From assembly GCA_964516435.1 (NCBI GenBank), contig CAZEZP010000029.1, forward strand, positions 15,887-79,886: 64,000 nucleotides of DNA, in the 5' to 3' direction. Both the position numbers and the translations under genes were made by a program. Source of the stretch: HGW-17 sp964516435. Lineage in GTDB: Bacteria; Myxococcota_A; Polyangia; HGW-17. The notes beneath the pieces were generated by a model. The model searched no databases. It was not told the origin of the DNA and saw nothing but the letters and a program-made list of their open reading frames with translations. This document shows positions 16,842 through 24,329 of the stretch, in pieces (position 1 is the first letter of the stretch; each line of letters starts with the position of its first letter).

Positions 16842-18527
16842 TCAGTACTGGATCTTCCTTGGTGGATTCAGGTGCGTCAGGCGCAGCAGGTACGGAGTCT
16901 GGGGATTCTGGGCGTTTCCCGATTTCTCCCGGATCCGCACGAAATAGCGCTGCCCCGGGTGGATCGCGGTCTGGACCTTGCGCATTCCGCCATATACGCC
17001 GCGCGTGTCTTCCATCACGACGTTTCCGAAGGAATCGAGGAGCACGAGCCCCGGGTCGATGGATTCGCCGCCGGAGAGTTCGACGAGAATCACGGGGGGA
17101 TTGGACAGGCTCCCCTCCAGTTGGAACACGTAGAAATCCACGTCGTCGCGGGGAATGAGATAACCCCGCGTCTGCACGCCGGGACGCAGGACCCCGGCCT
17201 GTTCAGGGCGGTTGTTGGGCTCCCTCTCGTCAGCGTCCGATGCCACCTCGAACGTCCACGACAGCGTGTAGGCGGCATCCGGATGAAACGCCTTGGGGTC
17301 CTCGATCTCCACCCAGTGGCTTCCCTTCGACACCACCTGGTGGTGGATTTCCATGGAAGGCGCCCAGTCGGTCACGCAGCGCTTCACGGGCATGAGACAC
17401 AAACGCAGATGCGAAAGTTCCGGGGGCGCCGAGAGCCGCAGCGAAACCGACATGTCCCGGGCGAAGTTCATCGAAAAAAAATCCTTGTCCTGTGGACGCG
17501 ATATCGTACCCGTCATCTGGCCCGACATCCCGGAAAGCGGCGTGGCGGCGGGCAACTGGTCGTTGGGCTCCACTTCGTGGCGGCCGCTGGCGGTTTCGAA
17601 CGTCACCTTGAGCGCATACTGGTTCTGCAGGGAAAAATGCCCATCCTGGCCCATCACCGAAACGTAGCGCGCTCCCAGGGAGGCCGGCGAAACCTGCCGC
17701 AGCGTCAGTTCCCCTCCCGCGGACACGGAAAAGCGGCGCACCGGATTCTTGTCCTGCTCGTTCCAGAACGCGAGCCACACGGGCATTTCGGAAATCCCCC
17801 GGAAATCGATACGCAAGACGCGCGAGCCGAAGTCCAGCCGGTAGAAGTCCGCGTCCCCGGCCGCATGGAGATAGCCCGACACGGCCTGTCCGGCGGTCAG
17901 TTCGCCGGCCGTCCTGCGATCGTTGTTGGGCTCCATCTCCTGCCCGGGGGTGGGCGTAGAAAGCCGGTAGGTCAGGGTGTAGGGATTTTTCAGGTCCGAA
18001 AGGAACGTCGTGTTCAGCCAGCGTTCCCCCACTACGAAGTAATACACGCCCGGCGCGATGGTGAGATTGACGATGGTCTCGTCTTTCCCGGCCGGTGCGG
18101 CATCCTCCATGTGGATCTTCTGGTTCTTCGCATCCCGGATTTCCAGCATCAGGTTGATGTTGGGAACGCCGGTCAGTTTCACCCAGAGAATCTTGCGCTC
18201 GGGACCGGGCACCTCGAAGCGGTAGAAATCGCGATCCGGCCCCAGTTGCACCACCCGCACGCGGGGTTCATGGATGAATCCGCCCACGGTGGTGTCCGGC
18301 GGCAGCAGCATGGCCCAGTTGGTGTAGTCGTTGGGCTCCTTTTCCTCGATGCCGTACGCCGGCCGCGGCTTCTCCCTCTCGTCCTCGGGCAGCACCAGAT
18401 GCACCGGCTCCACCGTCTCACGTGCCGGCCGGGTCTCCTGCCGCACGGGACCGGCGTCCTCCTTCCCTTGGCAATGCGACATCAGGATGCACAGCGCCGC
18501 CAGGCTGACGGCGAAACGGATGGACAT
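16842..18527 (-). CDS. Exported protein with four PPC-like repeats, probable lipoprotein
   Basis: This 561-residue protein has an N-terminal signal sequence ending around Cys19 (LMSHC), a non-canonical lipobox with His before the Cys. Four repeats begin with an EPN motif and continue to a D-DFY strand: EKEPNDYTNWA, EMEPNNDRRTA, EVEPNDQLPAA and EREPNNRPEQA. This is the bacterial pre-peptidase C-terminal (PPC) beta-sandwich pattern, usually attached to secreted proteases but here without a protease. It ends the leftward lolD-bamA-ompH-skp run, nine bases after skp, with no clear ribosome-binding site, suggesting coupling. A periplasmic or outer-membrane role alongside the Bam machinery is an inference from position. 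Confidence 0.85.
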   Translation of the reverse strand: MSIRFAVSLAALCILMSHCQGKEDAGPVRQETRPARETVEPVHLVLPEDEREKPRPAYGIEEKEPNDYTNWAMLLPPDTTVGGFIHEPRVRVVQLGPDRDFYRFEVPGPERKILWVKLTGVPNINLMLEIRDAKNQKIHMEDAAPAGKDETIVNLTIAPGVYYFVVGERWLNTTFLSDLKNPYTLTYRLSTPTPGQEMEPNNDRRTAGELTAGQAVSGYLHAAGDADFYRLDFGSRVLRIDFRGISEMPVWLAFWNEQDKNPVRRFSVSAGGELTLRQVSPASLGARYVSVMGQDGHFSLQNQYALKVTFETASGRHEVEPNDQLPAATPLSGMSGQMTGTISRPQDKDFFSMNFARDMSVSLRLSAPPELSHLRLCLMPVKRCVTDWAPSMEIHHQVVSKGSHWVEIEDPKAFHPDAAYTLSWTFEVASDADEREPNNRPEQAGVLRPGVQTRGYLIPRDDVDFYVFQLEGSLSNPPVILVELSGGESIDPGLVLLDSFGNVVMEDTRGVYGGMRKVQTAIHPGQRYFVRIREKSGNAQNPQTPYLLRLTHLNPPRKIQY

Positions 18528-18536
18528 CGAAGATTC

Positions 18537-19094
18537 TTACCGGCCCGCGTCCAGGGCCTCGATCAATTGGTTGGTGATTTCCGACTCGGGCTTGGCATAG
18601 AGCAGAATCTGCGGATTTTCCGGATCGTGCGCGAGGATGAACGCATAGCCCCTGCTCCTGGCGAGCGTTTCGGCCACCGCCTTGAGGCGCTTGGAGAACG
18701 GCTCGGCCACCTTCTGGAATTCCTGGGCCAGTTCCTGCTGGCGCTTGACCAGATCCGCCTGCCCCTTCTGCACCTTCTTCATCCACTCGTCGTACTTCTT
18801 CTTGATTTCCTCGAACCGGCGCTGTTTCTCCTTGTCGTTGAGCACGCTGGCATTGGCCTGCAACTGCTGCCATTCCTTCTCGATGGCATCCTTTTCGGCC
18901 TCCAGCGGCTTCTCGGCCTTCTTGCGCTCCGCCTCGAACTGATCCTGCAGCGCCTTCTGCTTGGCCAGCACCTTCTTGCCTTCCCTGGAATTGTTGAGCA
19001 CCTTGGCCGGGTTGAACCATGCGATGTTCTGCGCCCAGGCCGAAGCCGAGTACATCCATACCACTCCAAACACGGCGATCATCAAGCGTTTCAT
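18537..19094 (-). CDS. skp: Periplasmic chaperone Skp/OmpH
   Basis: This 185-residue protein binds unfolded outer-membrane proteins in the periplasm. I chose the ATG at 19094, eight bases after GGAG; a GTG at 19103 overlaps that ribosome-binding site and is unlikely. A signal peptide ends near AWA-Q. The body has the OmpH pattern: an N-terminal strand (NIAWFNPAKVLNNSREGK), a long charged coiled-coil hairpin (about 35-135) forming the tentacles, and a C-terminal strand region (GYAFILAHDP). It follows bamA and a related lipoprotein gene, the classic neighbourhood. Confidence 0.92.
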   Translation of the reverse strand: MKRLMIAVFGVVWMYSASAWAQNIAWFNPAKVLNNSREGKKVLAKQKALQDQFEAERKKAEKPLEAEKDAIEKEWQQLQANASVLNDKEKQRRFEEIKKKYDEWMKKVQKGQADLVKRQQELAQEFQKVAEPFSKRLKAVAETLARSRGYAFILAHDPENPQILLYAKPESEITNQLIEALDAGR

Positions 19095-19161
19095 CGTCTT
19101 CACTCCTTGAGGATGCGCGCCCCAACCGGCGCTGCATCTCCTGACAGGAAAAAATGGGGTT

Positions 19162-19692
19162 TTATTCTATCGAATCTCCGTCCACGAGAACTTTTATCTC
19201 GGATGTCACGTCCACGCGCGGTCCCGACCAGGCCACGACTCCCTGGGGCTGCGCCAGCAGCACCACGTCCAGTTTGCGGCGGCGCGCCACGGTCTTTGCC
19301 GCTTCATCGATCTTTTCCATCAGATCCGCCAGGAAGCGATCCCGGATGGCGCCCACCTCCTCCTGCAACTTCTGGCGCAAATCCATGCACGCGGCCATCA
19401 CGCGCTGGCGCTCCTGCAGCACGGCGACCTTCTCGGGATCGGCATCCGGCGCCTTCTCCAGTTCCTGGAGCCGCACGGCGAACTTCTGCAGCGGCGTCAT
19501 GCACTGCTCGTCCAGCATCCGCTCCCGGTCGGCAATCTCCTTCTTGAGTTGCTGCACGCGGGCCTGCGCCCAGGAACACTCCTCCATCACCGCCTTCACG
19601 CGCACCACGCCCACCCGGTGAGCGCCGGACGAGGCGCAACCGGCCGCCGACAGCGCCAGCACGACCCAGAATCCCATGAAAACAGGCTTCAT
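19162..19692 (-). CDS. OmpH/Skp-like lipoprotein
   Basis: This 176-residue protein starts with an ATG whose A is the last base of the bamA stop codon (TGATG), so the two are coupled. The signal peptide ends in LSAAGC, a canonical lipobox, so unlike ordinary Skp it should be membrane-anchored. The rest follows the OmpH plan: a strand with VGVVRVKAVMEECSWA, a helical hairpin rich in Gln, Glu, Arg and Lys (about 35-115), and a C-terminal strand segment (LDVVLLAQPQGVVAW). It is probably a tethered chaperone paralogue working beside the soluble Skp encoded next. Two extra Cys residues in the hairpin could form a disulfide. Confidence 0.85.
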   Translation of the reverse strand: MKPVFMGFWVVLALSAAGCASSGAHRVGVVRVKAVMEECSWAQARVQQLKKEIADRERMLDEQCMTPLQKFAVRLQELEKAPDADPEKVAVLQERQRVMAACMDLRQKLQEEVGAIRDRFLADLMEKIDEAAKTVARRRKLDVVLLAQPQGVVAWSGPRVDVTSEIKVLVDGDSIE

Positions 19693-22193
19693 CAGAAAGC
19701 CCCCCCGATGCTGAACTCGAATACGATGGGCTCTTCGCCCTTCTGCGGAGAGAAGGGAAGGCCCCACTCGAAGCGCAGGATTCCCAGGAAGGTGTACCAG
19801 CGGATGCCGAATCCCCAGGAAGAACGCAGGTTGGTCAGCGAATAGTTCTCGTCGTCATCGAAGGCGTTGCCGGCGTCCACGAAGACCACGCCCTTGATCA
19901 TCATGGCCTTGAGGATGTCGAATTCCACTTCCCAGTTGAAAATCAGGCTCTTGTCTCCGCCTTTGCGGAAGGAAAAGAGCGCCGCGTTGGGATCGGGGGA
20001 AACGGGGATCTGGATCCGCGGCCCCAAGGAATACGGGCGAAAGCCGCGCACCGTGTTGATGCCGCCCAGGAAGAAGCGTTCGAAGATGGGCACGCCGGCC
20101 GGGTCGGTGGAAGTGATGAGACCGATTTCCGCGTTCATCTTGAATATGAACGGGTCGAAGATGGGGAAATAGATCCGGGAAAAGGCCCGGTACCGGTCGA
20201 ACACGTTCTGGGAGCCGAATTCGGGACGCGCGAACTCCGCGCTGACGCTGTGCATGGCGCCCTTGGTGGGGAACTGCCGGTTGTCGCGCTTGTCGTACGT
20301 GATGGACGCCCGCACGGAAGACGTGAGTCCGTCCTTGAACAGGTTCGCGACGAAGGCCGTGGAGGGGATCGTGAGGCGGGATCCCGACCCCAGGAGCACC
20401 CCCGAGGAGGACGTGTTGATGTCCACGTCCTCGAGCGTGTAGGTGAGAAAGACGCGCCACAGTGGCGTCAGTGCATAGCCCCACGTCAGCGACCCACCCG
20501 TTGTCTTGCGGTTGAAACTCTCGAAGGCGTACAGGGAGTTGTACAGCGAAAAGGAGAAGTACCACTTGGTGTCGAAGAAGTACGGCTCCACGAAGCGCAG
20601 GGAGAAATACTGCCGCAGGGAGGACAGTTGGCCCTGCAGCATGAGGGTCTGCCCGCGCCCGAACAGGTTCTGCTGGGTCACCTGCACCTGGGCCACCAGA
20701 TTTTCCACCGTGGAATAGCCGGCGCCGATGTTGAAGGTGCCGGTGGAACCCTCCACCACGGTGAACTTGAGGATGGAGAGATCGTCGGCGCTGCCCTTGC
20801 GCGGCTCCACTTTCACATCCTTGAAGAAGCCCAGCCGGAAGATGGCGCGGCGGGAAGCCTCGATGCGGGACTGCGAGTAGAGATCCCCTTCCGCGATGAC
20901 CAGTTCGCGGCGGATGACCTTGTCCTGCGTGCGGGTATTTCCAGCGATCTCGATGCGCTCGATGTGCACCTTGCTGCCCGGTCGGACGCGGAAATCCACG
21001 TCGATGGTGCGCTTCTCGTCATCGATCTGCGTGAAGGGCAGGATGTTGGCGTGCGCATAGCCCAGATCCCGGTAGCGGGTGGTCAGCGCCTGCAGGTCGC
21101 GGGCCATGCGGGAACGGTTGAACCACTCGCCGGCACGCGACTTGACGAGTTTTTTGTGCTCCTGCAGCAGGGCCGCCTTCGTCTTCGCATCGCCCGCCGC
21201 CACTTTCCGGTTCTGCGCATCCGTCCCCAGAAGTTCCCCGCTCACGGAAATGCCGGAAATCCGGTAGCGCGGCCCCTCCTCGATCGGAATGTGCACGAAC
21301 ACCCGGTTCTGGGCGGAACTGAACTCGATTTCGGGAGGTCCCACCTTGGCCCGGATGAAGCCTGCATCGTAGTACAGCGAACTGATGCGCTCGATGTCGG
21401 TCTTGAGTTCGCTCTCCTTGAAGACGCCGGAGGTATCGCTGAAGAACGCCAGCACGCCGGGCGGGCTGGTGGCGATGTTCTCGCGCAGGTGCTTCGACGA
21501 GAAATGGCGGTTCCCCGAAAAAGAGACGCCGCCCACCTTCACCCGGGGGCCCTCGGTGATGTAGTAGTGCACGTCGGCCTTGCGGTCGTCGACGAACTTG
21601 ATCTCCATGCGCACCTTCACCAGGTAGAACCCGTCCTCCTGGTAGCGCTGGCGAATCTTGTCCTCGTTCTCCTTGGCCTCCGGGTCGTCGAGCACCGTAT
21701 TGGGCTTGATGGTGACCACCTTGTTGATCTCTTCCAGTTCCAGTTGGCGCGTGCCGTGCACCACGATGCTGCGGATGGCGGGCTTCTCCTCCACCACGAA
21801 CACCAGCCGGATCCCATCCTCTTCGTCCACGGCCTCCACGCGCACGCTGCGATACTTCTTGAGATTCCACACAGCACGCACGTCCTGGGCCAGTTGGGCG
21901 GGGCTCAGATGGTTGCCCACCTTGGTGCCCAGCACGGCCAGCACGCTGTTCTTCTCGGTGAGACGGTTGCCGGACACGTCGATGGACAGCACCTTGGGCG
22001 ACATCCCCCCGCGCGGCGCAGGCAGATCCCTGGCCATGGAAAATTTCTCACCGGCGGCATCGGAATCCGCAGCGGAATCGTCCGTGTCCGTTTCCTCGTC
22101 GGGGTCCGGTGCGGCCCAGACTCGCCCCCCGGGAAGAGCCCACAAAAGGCAAAGCCAAAATATCGTCCACCGAATCGAGGTCTTACAATGCAT
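19692..22193 (-). CDS. bamA: Outer-membrane protein assembly factor BamA
   Basis: This 833-residue protein is the central pore of the Bam complex that folds beta-barrel proteins into the outer membrane. The ATG at 22193 lies inside the end of lolD and opens a signal peptide ending in RVWA. A D/E-rich stretch follows, then five POTRA domains, each marked by a strand near SGNR-type turns (IDVSGNRLTEKN, IVVHGTRQLELEE, VSFSGNRHFSSKH, ISVSGELLG, IEIAGNTRTQDK). A C-terminal barrel has the VRGF motif (INTVRGFRPY) and ends in Phe, the beta-signal. It is slightly longer than the usual 800 residues, mainly in the N-terminal extension. Confidence 0.95.
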   Translation of the reverse strand: MHCKTSIRWTIFWLCLLWALPGGRVWAAPDPDEETDTDDSAADSDAAGEKFSMARDLPAPRGGMSPKVLSIDVSGNRLTEKNSVLAVLGTKVGNHLSPAQLAQDVRAVWNLKKYRSVRVEAVDEEDGIRLVFVVEEKPAIRSIVVHGTRQLELEEINKVVTIKPNTVLDDPEAKENEDKIRQRYQEDGFYLVKVRMEIKFVDDRKADVHYYITEGPRVKVGGVSFSGNRHFSSKHLRENIATSPPGVLAFFSDTSGVFKESELKTDIERISSLYYDAGFIRAKVGPPEIEFSSAQNRVFVHIPIEEGPRYRISGISVSGELLGTDAQNRKVAAGDAKTKAALLQEHKKLVKSRAGEWFNRSRMARDLQALTTRYRDLGYAHANILPFTQIDDEKRTIDVDFRVRPGSKVHIERIEIAGNTRTQDKVIRRELVIAEGDLYSQSRIEASRRAIFRLGFFKDVKVEPRKGSADDLSILKFTVVEGSTGTFNIGAGYSTVENLVAQVQVTQQNLFGRGQTLMLQGQLSSLRQYFSLRFVEPYFFDTKWYFSFSLYNSLYAFESFNRKTTGGSLTWGYALTPLWRVFLTYTLEDVDINTSSSGVLLGSGSRLTIPSTAFVANLFKDGLTSSVRASITYDKRDNRQFPTKGAMHSVSAEFARPEFGSQNVFDRYRAFSRIYFPIFDPFIFKMNAEIGLITSTDPAGVPIFERFFLGGINTVRGFRPYSLGPRIQIPVSPDPNAALFSFRKGGDKSLIFNWEVEFDILKAMMIKGVVFVDAGNAFDDDENYSLTNLRSSWGFGIRWYTFLGILRFEWGLPFSPQKGEEPIVFEFSIGGAF

Positions 22194-22926
22194 GTTCTTC
22201 CATGGTCCCGTCGTTCCTTTCGGCCCCGACAGGAGGCAAGTTGCGGGATTCCTTGACCCGGTCGGACTGGATCCTTCCATCGGCCATGGTCACCTCGCGG
22301 GAGAAAGTCGCCGCCAGTTCCGGATTGTGGGTCACGACCACCAGCGTCATGCCCAGTTCGGCATTCAACTGCATCATCAATTCGTGCACGGAGCGGCCCG
22401 TCACGCTGTCCAGATTGCCAGTGGGCTCGTCGGCGAGCAGCAACTGCGGCTCCATCACGATGGCCCGCGCGATGGCCACCCGCTGCTGCTCGCCGCCGGA
22501 CAACTGGCCGGGGCGGTGCGTCATGCGATGGGTCAACTGGACACGCTCGAGCGCCTCCTGCGCACGGCGACGCGCCTGCGGGACGGGAACCCGCTGGATC
22601 AGCGCCGGAATCATGACGTTTTCGAGCGCCGTGAAGGCCGGCAGGAGGTGATGGAACTGGAACACGAAGCCCACCTTGCGCGCGCGGTATTCCGCCAGGC
22701 GGGCGGAACTGAACCGCCCGATGTCCTCGCCCTCGAAGCGGATGATGCCGGACGTGGGCACATCCAGCCCTCCCATCAGGTGCATCAGCGTGCTCTTGCC
22801 AGCCCCGGATGCCCCCACCACGGCCACCCGCTCGCCCTTCTCGAACGTCAGGGAAATCGACTTGAGAATCCGCAGGGTCTTTTCCCCATGGACGAAATCC
22901 TTGCTCACTTCCACCAGTTCCAGCAA
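22183..22926 (-). CDS. lolD: Lipoprotein-releasing ABC transporter ATPase LolD
   Basis: This 247-residue ABC ATPase has Walker A GASGAGKST (38-46), a Q-loop in VFQFHHLLP, signature LSGGEQQRVAIARA and Walker B LLLADEPTGNLDS. The FQFHHLLP and PTGNLD wording is typical of the LolD/MacB group. LolD powers release of lipoproteins from the inner membrane to LolA. Its membrane partner (lolC/E) is not in the window upstream. The last codons overlap bamA by 11 bases, so the two are translationally coupled. An extension of about 20 residues follows the conserved core. Macrolide or cell-division (FtsE) transporters are alternatives, but bamA next door favours LolD. Confidence 0.88.
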   Translation of the reverse strand: MLELVEVSKDFVHGEKTLRILKSISLTFEKGERVAVVGASGAGKSTLMHLMGGLDVPTSGIIRFEGEDIGRFSSARLAEYRARKVGFVFQFHHLLPAFTALENVMIPALIQRVPVPQARRRAQEALERVQLTHRMTHRPGQLSGGEQQRVAIARAIVMEPQLLLADEPTGNLDSVTGRSVHELMMQLNAELGMTLVVVTHNPELAATFSREVTMADGRIQSDRVKESRNLPPVGAERNDGTMEEHAL

Positions 22927-23084
22927 CTGTCGCTCCCAACCGGCCGGCGGCGAGAAAAACTCTCGCCGGGTCTGCGCAAACGGTCTCGTAAACGGCTGAC
23001 ATCCCGTTTTTTATTCCAGGGTATTCAAGGGGGGAACCCCGCCGCCGAGCCTGCAGCTACATAAAACACAAGGCGGAAAAAGTG

Positions 23085-24158
23085 TCAATGCGCATCCGGC
23101 TGCAAAAGGGATTGCGCCGCTCGCCGGATCTCGGGCGAAAGGCCGGGATGCGAGGCCGCCTTTTCGATGGTGGCGCGAAGCAGGGAGCAGGCATCCTGGC
23201 CAGCATCGACCGGCCTCCGGCAATGAACGCGCATCAAATCGCCCAGTTCGGCCACGTCCTGGCCGCGAAACTGCAAATCCCATCCGGAAAGCATTTGCGC
23301 CAGTTCCCGGACATGATCCAGCGGGCAGTTTCGGTACAGGCGGGCCACCGGAGACCAGACGTGCAGGCGTCCCGCGAGCAGGATTTCCCGCGCCCAGGCG
23401 CAAAGGGACGCCGCCTCCCCGGGCTTCCATGACGGCATGCGGGCCGGGGACTCCAGGCAGGCGCGCAGCAGGGCGCCATCCCCATCGGCCATGGCCCGCC
23501 GCGCCCAGGTGCGCACATGGGGGAACGCCTGCATGCGGGAAAAACGCATCCATACGGGAATCACCCGGGCGCGCAGCACGGAATCGCGCTGCAGGTATCT
23601 TTCAACCGCATCCTCTTTCCCCGCCATGGCGGCCACGGCCGCCAGCGAGGCATCCATCGACAGTGCCAGGCGCGTGTTCGCCAGTCCCGAGAAAGCCGCC
23701 AGGAAGCGCTCCCACTGCGCCGCCCCGATGGCCGGCAGCGGTTCCTGCGGCCGCAGGTTGTTGACGGCGATCCGCAGCGCATGGACCGCCACCGCCTGCC
23801 CGCGTTCATCCCGCCGGGCGAGATACCAGGAAAACGTGTCCAGCACCTGGGGCAGGCGGGACGCGAGGGCGTGGAATCCCGACAGAAGGTGCCGGTTTTC
23901 CGGGGGACATTCCACCTGCGCCCCCACGGCCTGCACCTGGCACTTCGCGGCAATGCTGTCGAAACGATGGATCAGGGATTCGTCCAGAAGCACGCCGGCG
24001 AACGGATCCGCAGGAGCGTGCATGTGATTCGCATCGAAGAACTGTTCCACCAGACGGCCTTCATTCGCAAGCGATCCGCCGCCGGATGGTTCCGCCGGCC
24101 GGGCGCATGCGGCGATCGAAAAGAAAAGCACAGAGAGGAAAACGCTTGGGCGATGCAT
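23085..24158 (-). CDS. Putative lipoprotein of unknown function
   Basis: The ATG at 24158 opens a signal peptide ending in the lipobox IAAC, giving 357 residues. The remainder is Ala/Arg-rich and mostly helical, with repeating hydrophobic-Arg spacing that could form an alpha-solenoid, but no TPR or HEAT consensus is clear. No catalytic motif is visible. It stands alone between lolD (about 160 bases away, same strand) and a divergent lipoprotein gene. The region between it and lolD has a GGCGAG/CTCGCC hairpin near 22948-22966. Confidence 0.75.
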   Translation of the reverse strand: MHRPSVFLSVLFFSIAACARPAEPSGGGSLANEGRLVEQFFDANHMHAPADPFAGVLLDESLIHRFDSIAAKCQVQAVGAQVECPPENRHLLSGFHALASRLPQVLDTFSWYLARRDERGQAVAVHALRIAVNNLRPQEPLPAIGAAQWERFLAAFSGLANTRLALSMDASLAAVAAMAGKEDAVERYLQRDSVLRARVIPVWMRFSRMQAFPHVRTWARRAMADGDGALLRACLESPARMPSWKPGEAASLCAWAREILLAGRLHVWSPVARLYRNCPLDHVRELAQMLSGWDLQFRGQDVAELGDLMRVHCRRPVDAGQDACSLLRATIEKAASHPGLSPEIRRAAQSLLQPDAH

Positions 24159-24241
24159 GTTCCGCTTGTACTTCAGCGAAGCGGGATGGTCAATTTCCGG
24201 TATGGCGTTTTCGGGAGGCCCGGATGTGGGCGCAATACGGT

Positions 24242-24270
24242 TTGACAATTGTGCGAATTGTGCTTTCTTA
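24242..24270 (+). promoter_or_regulatory. Possible promoter of the Cys-rich repeat lipoprotein gene
   Basis: A perfect TTGACA (24242-24247) is followed after 17 bases by a weak TTCTTA. The start codon is about 60 bases further on. Confidence 0.35.
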
Positions 24271-24329
24271 GGGTGCAGTTCGGTCACGAAAGGTTCGTCC
24301 GAATCGATGGCACAACAAGGAGTAGAGTG

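Noticed and set aside
16812..19547. Rightward open frame of about 910 codons
   Set aside because: It is antisense to the PPC lipoprotein and skp genes; composition is that of a GC-rich shadow frame with many His, Arg and Gln residues.
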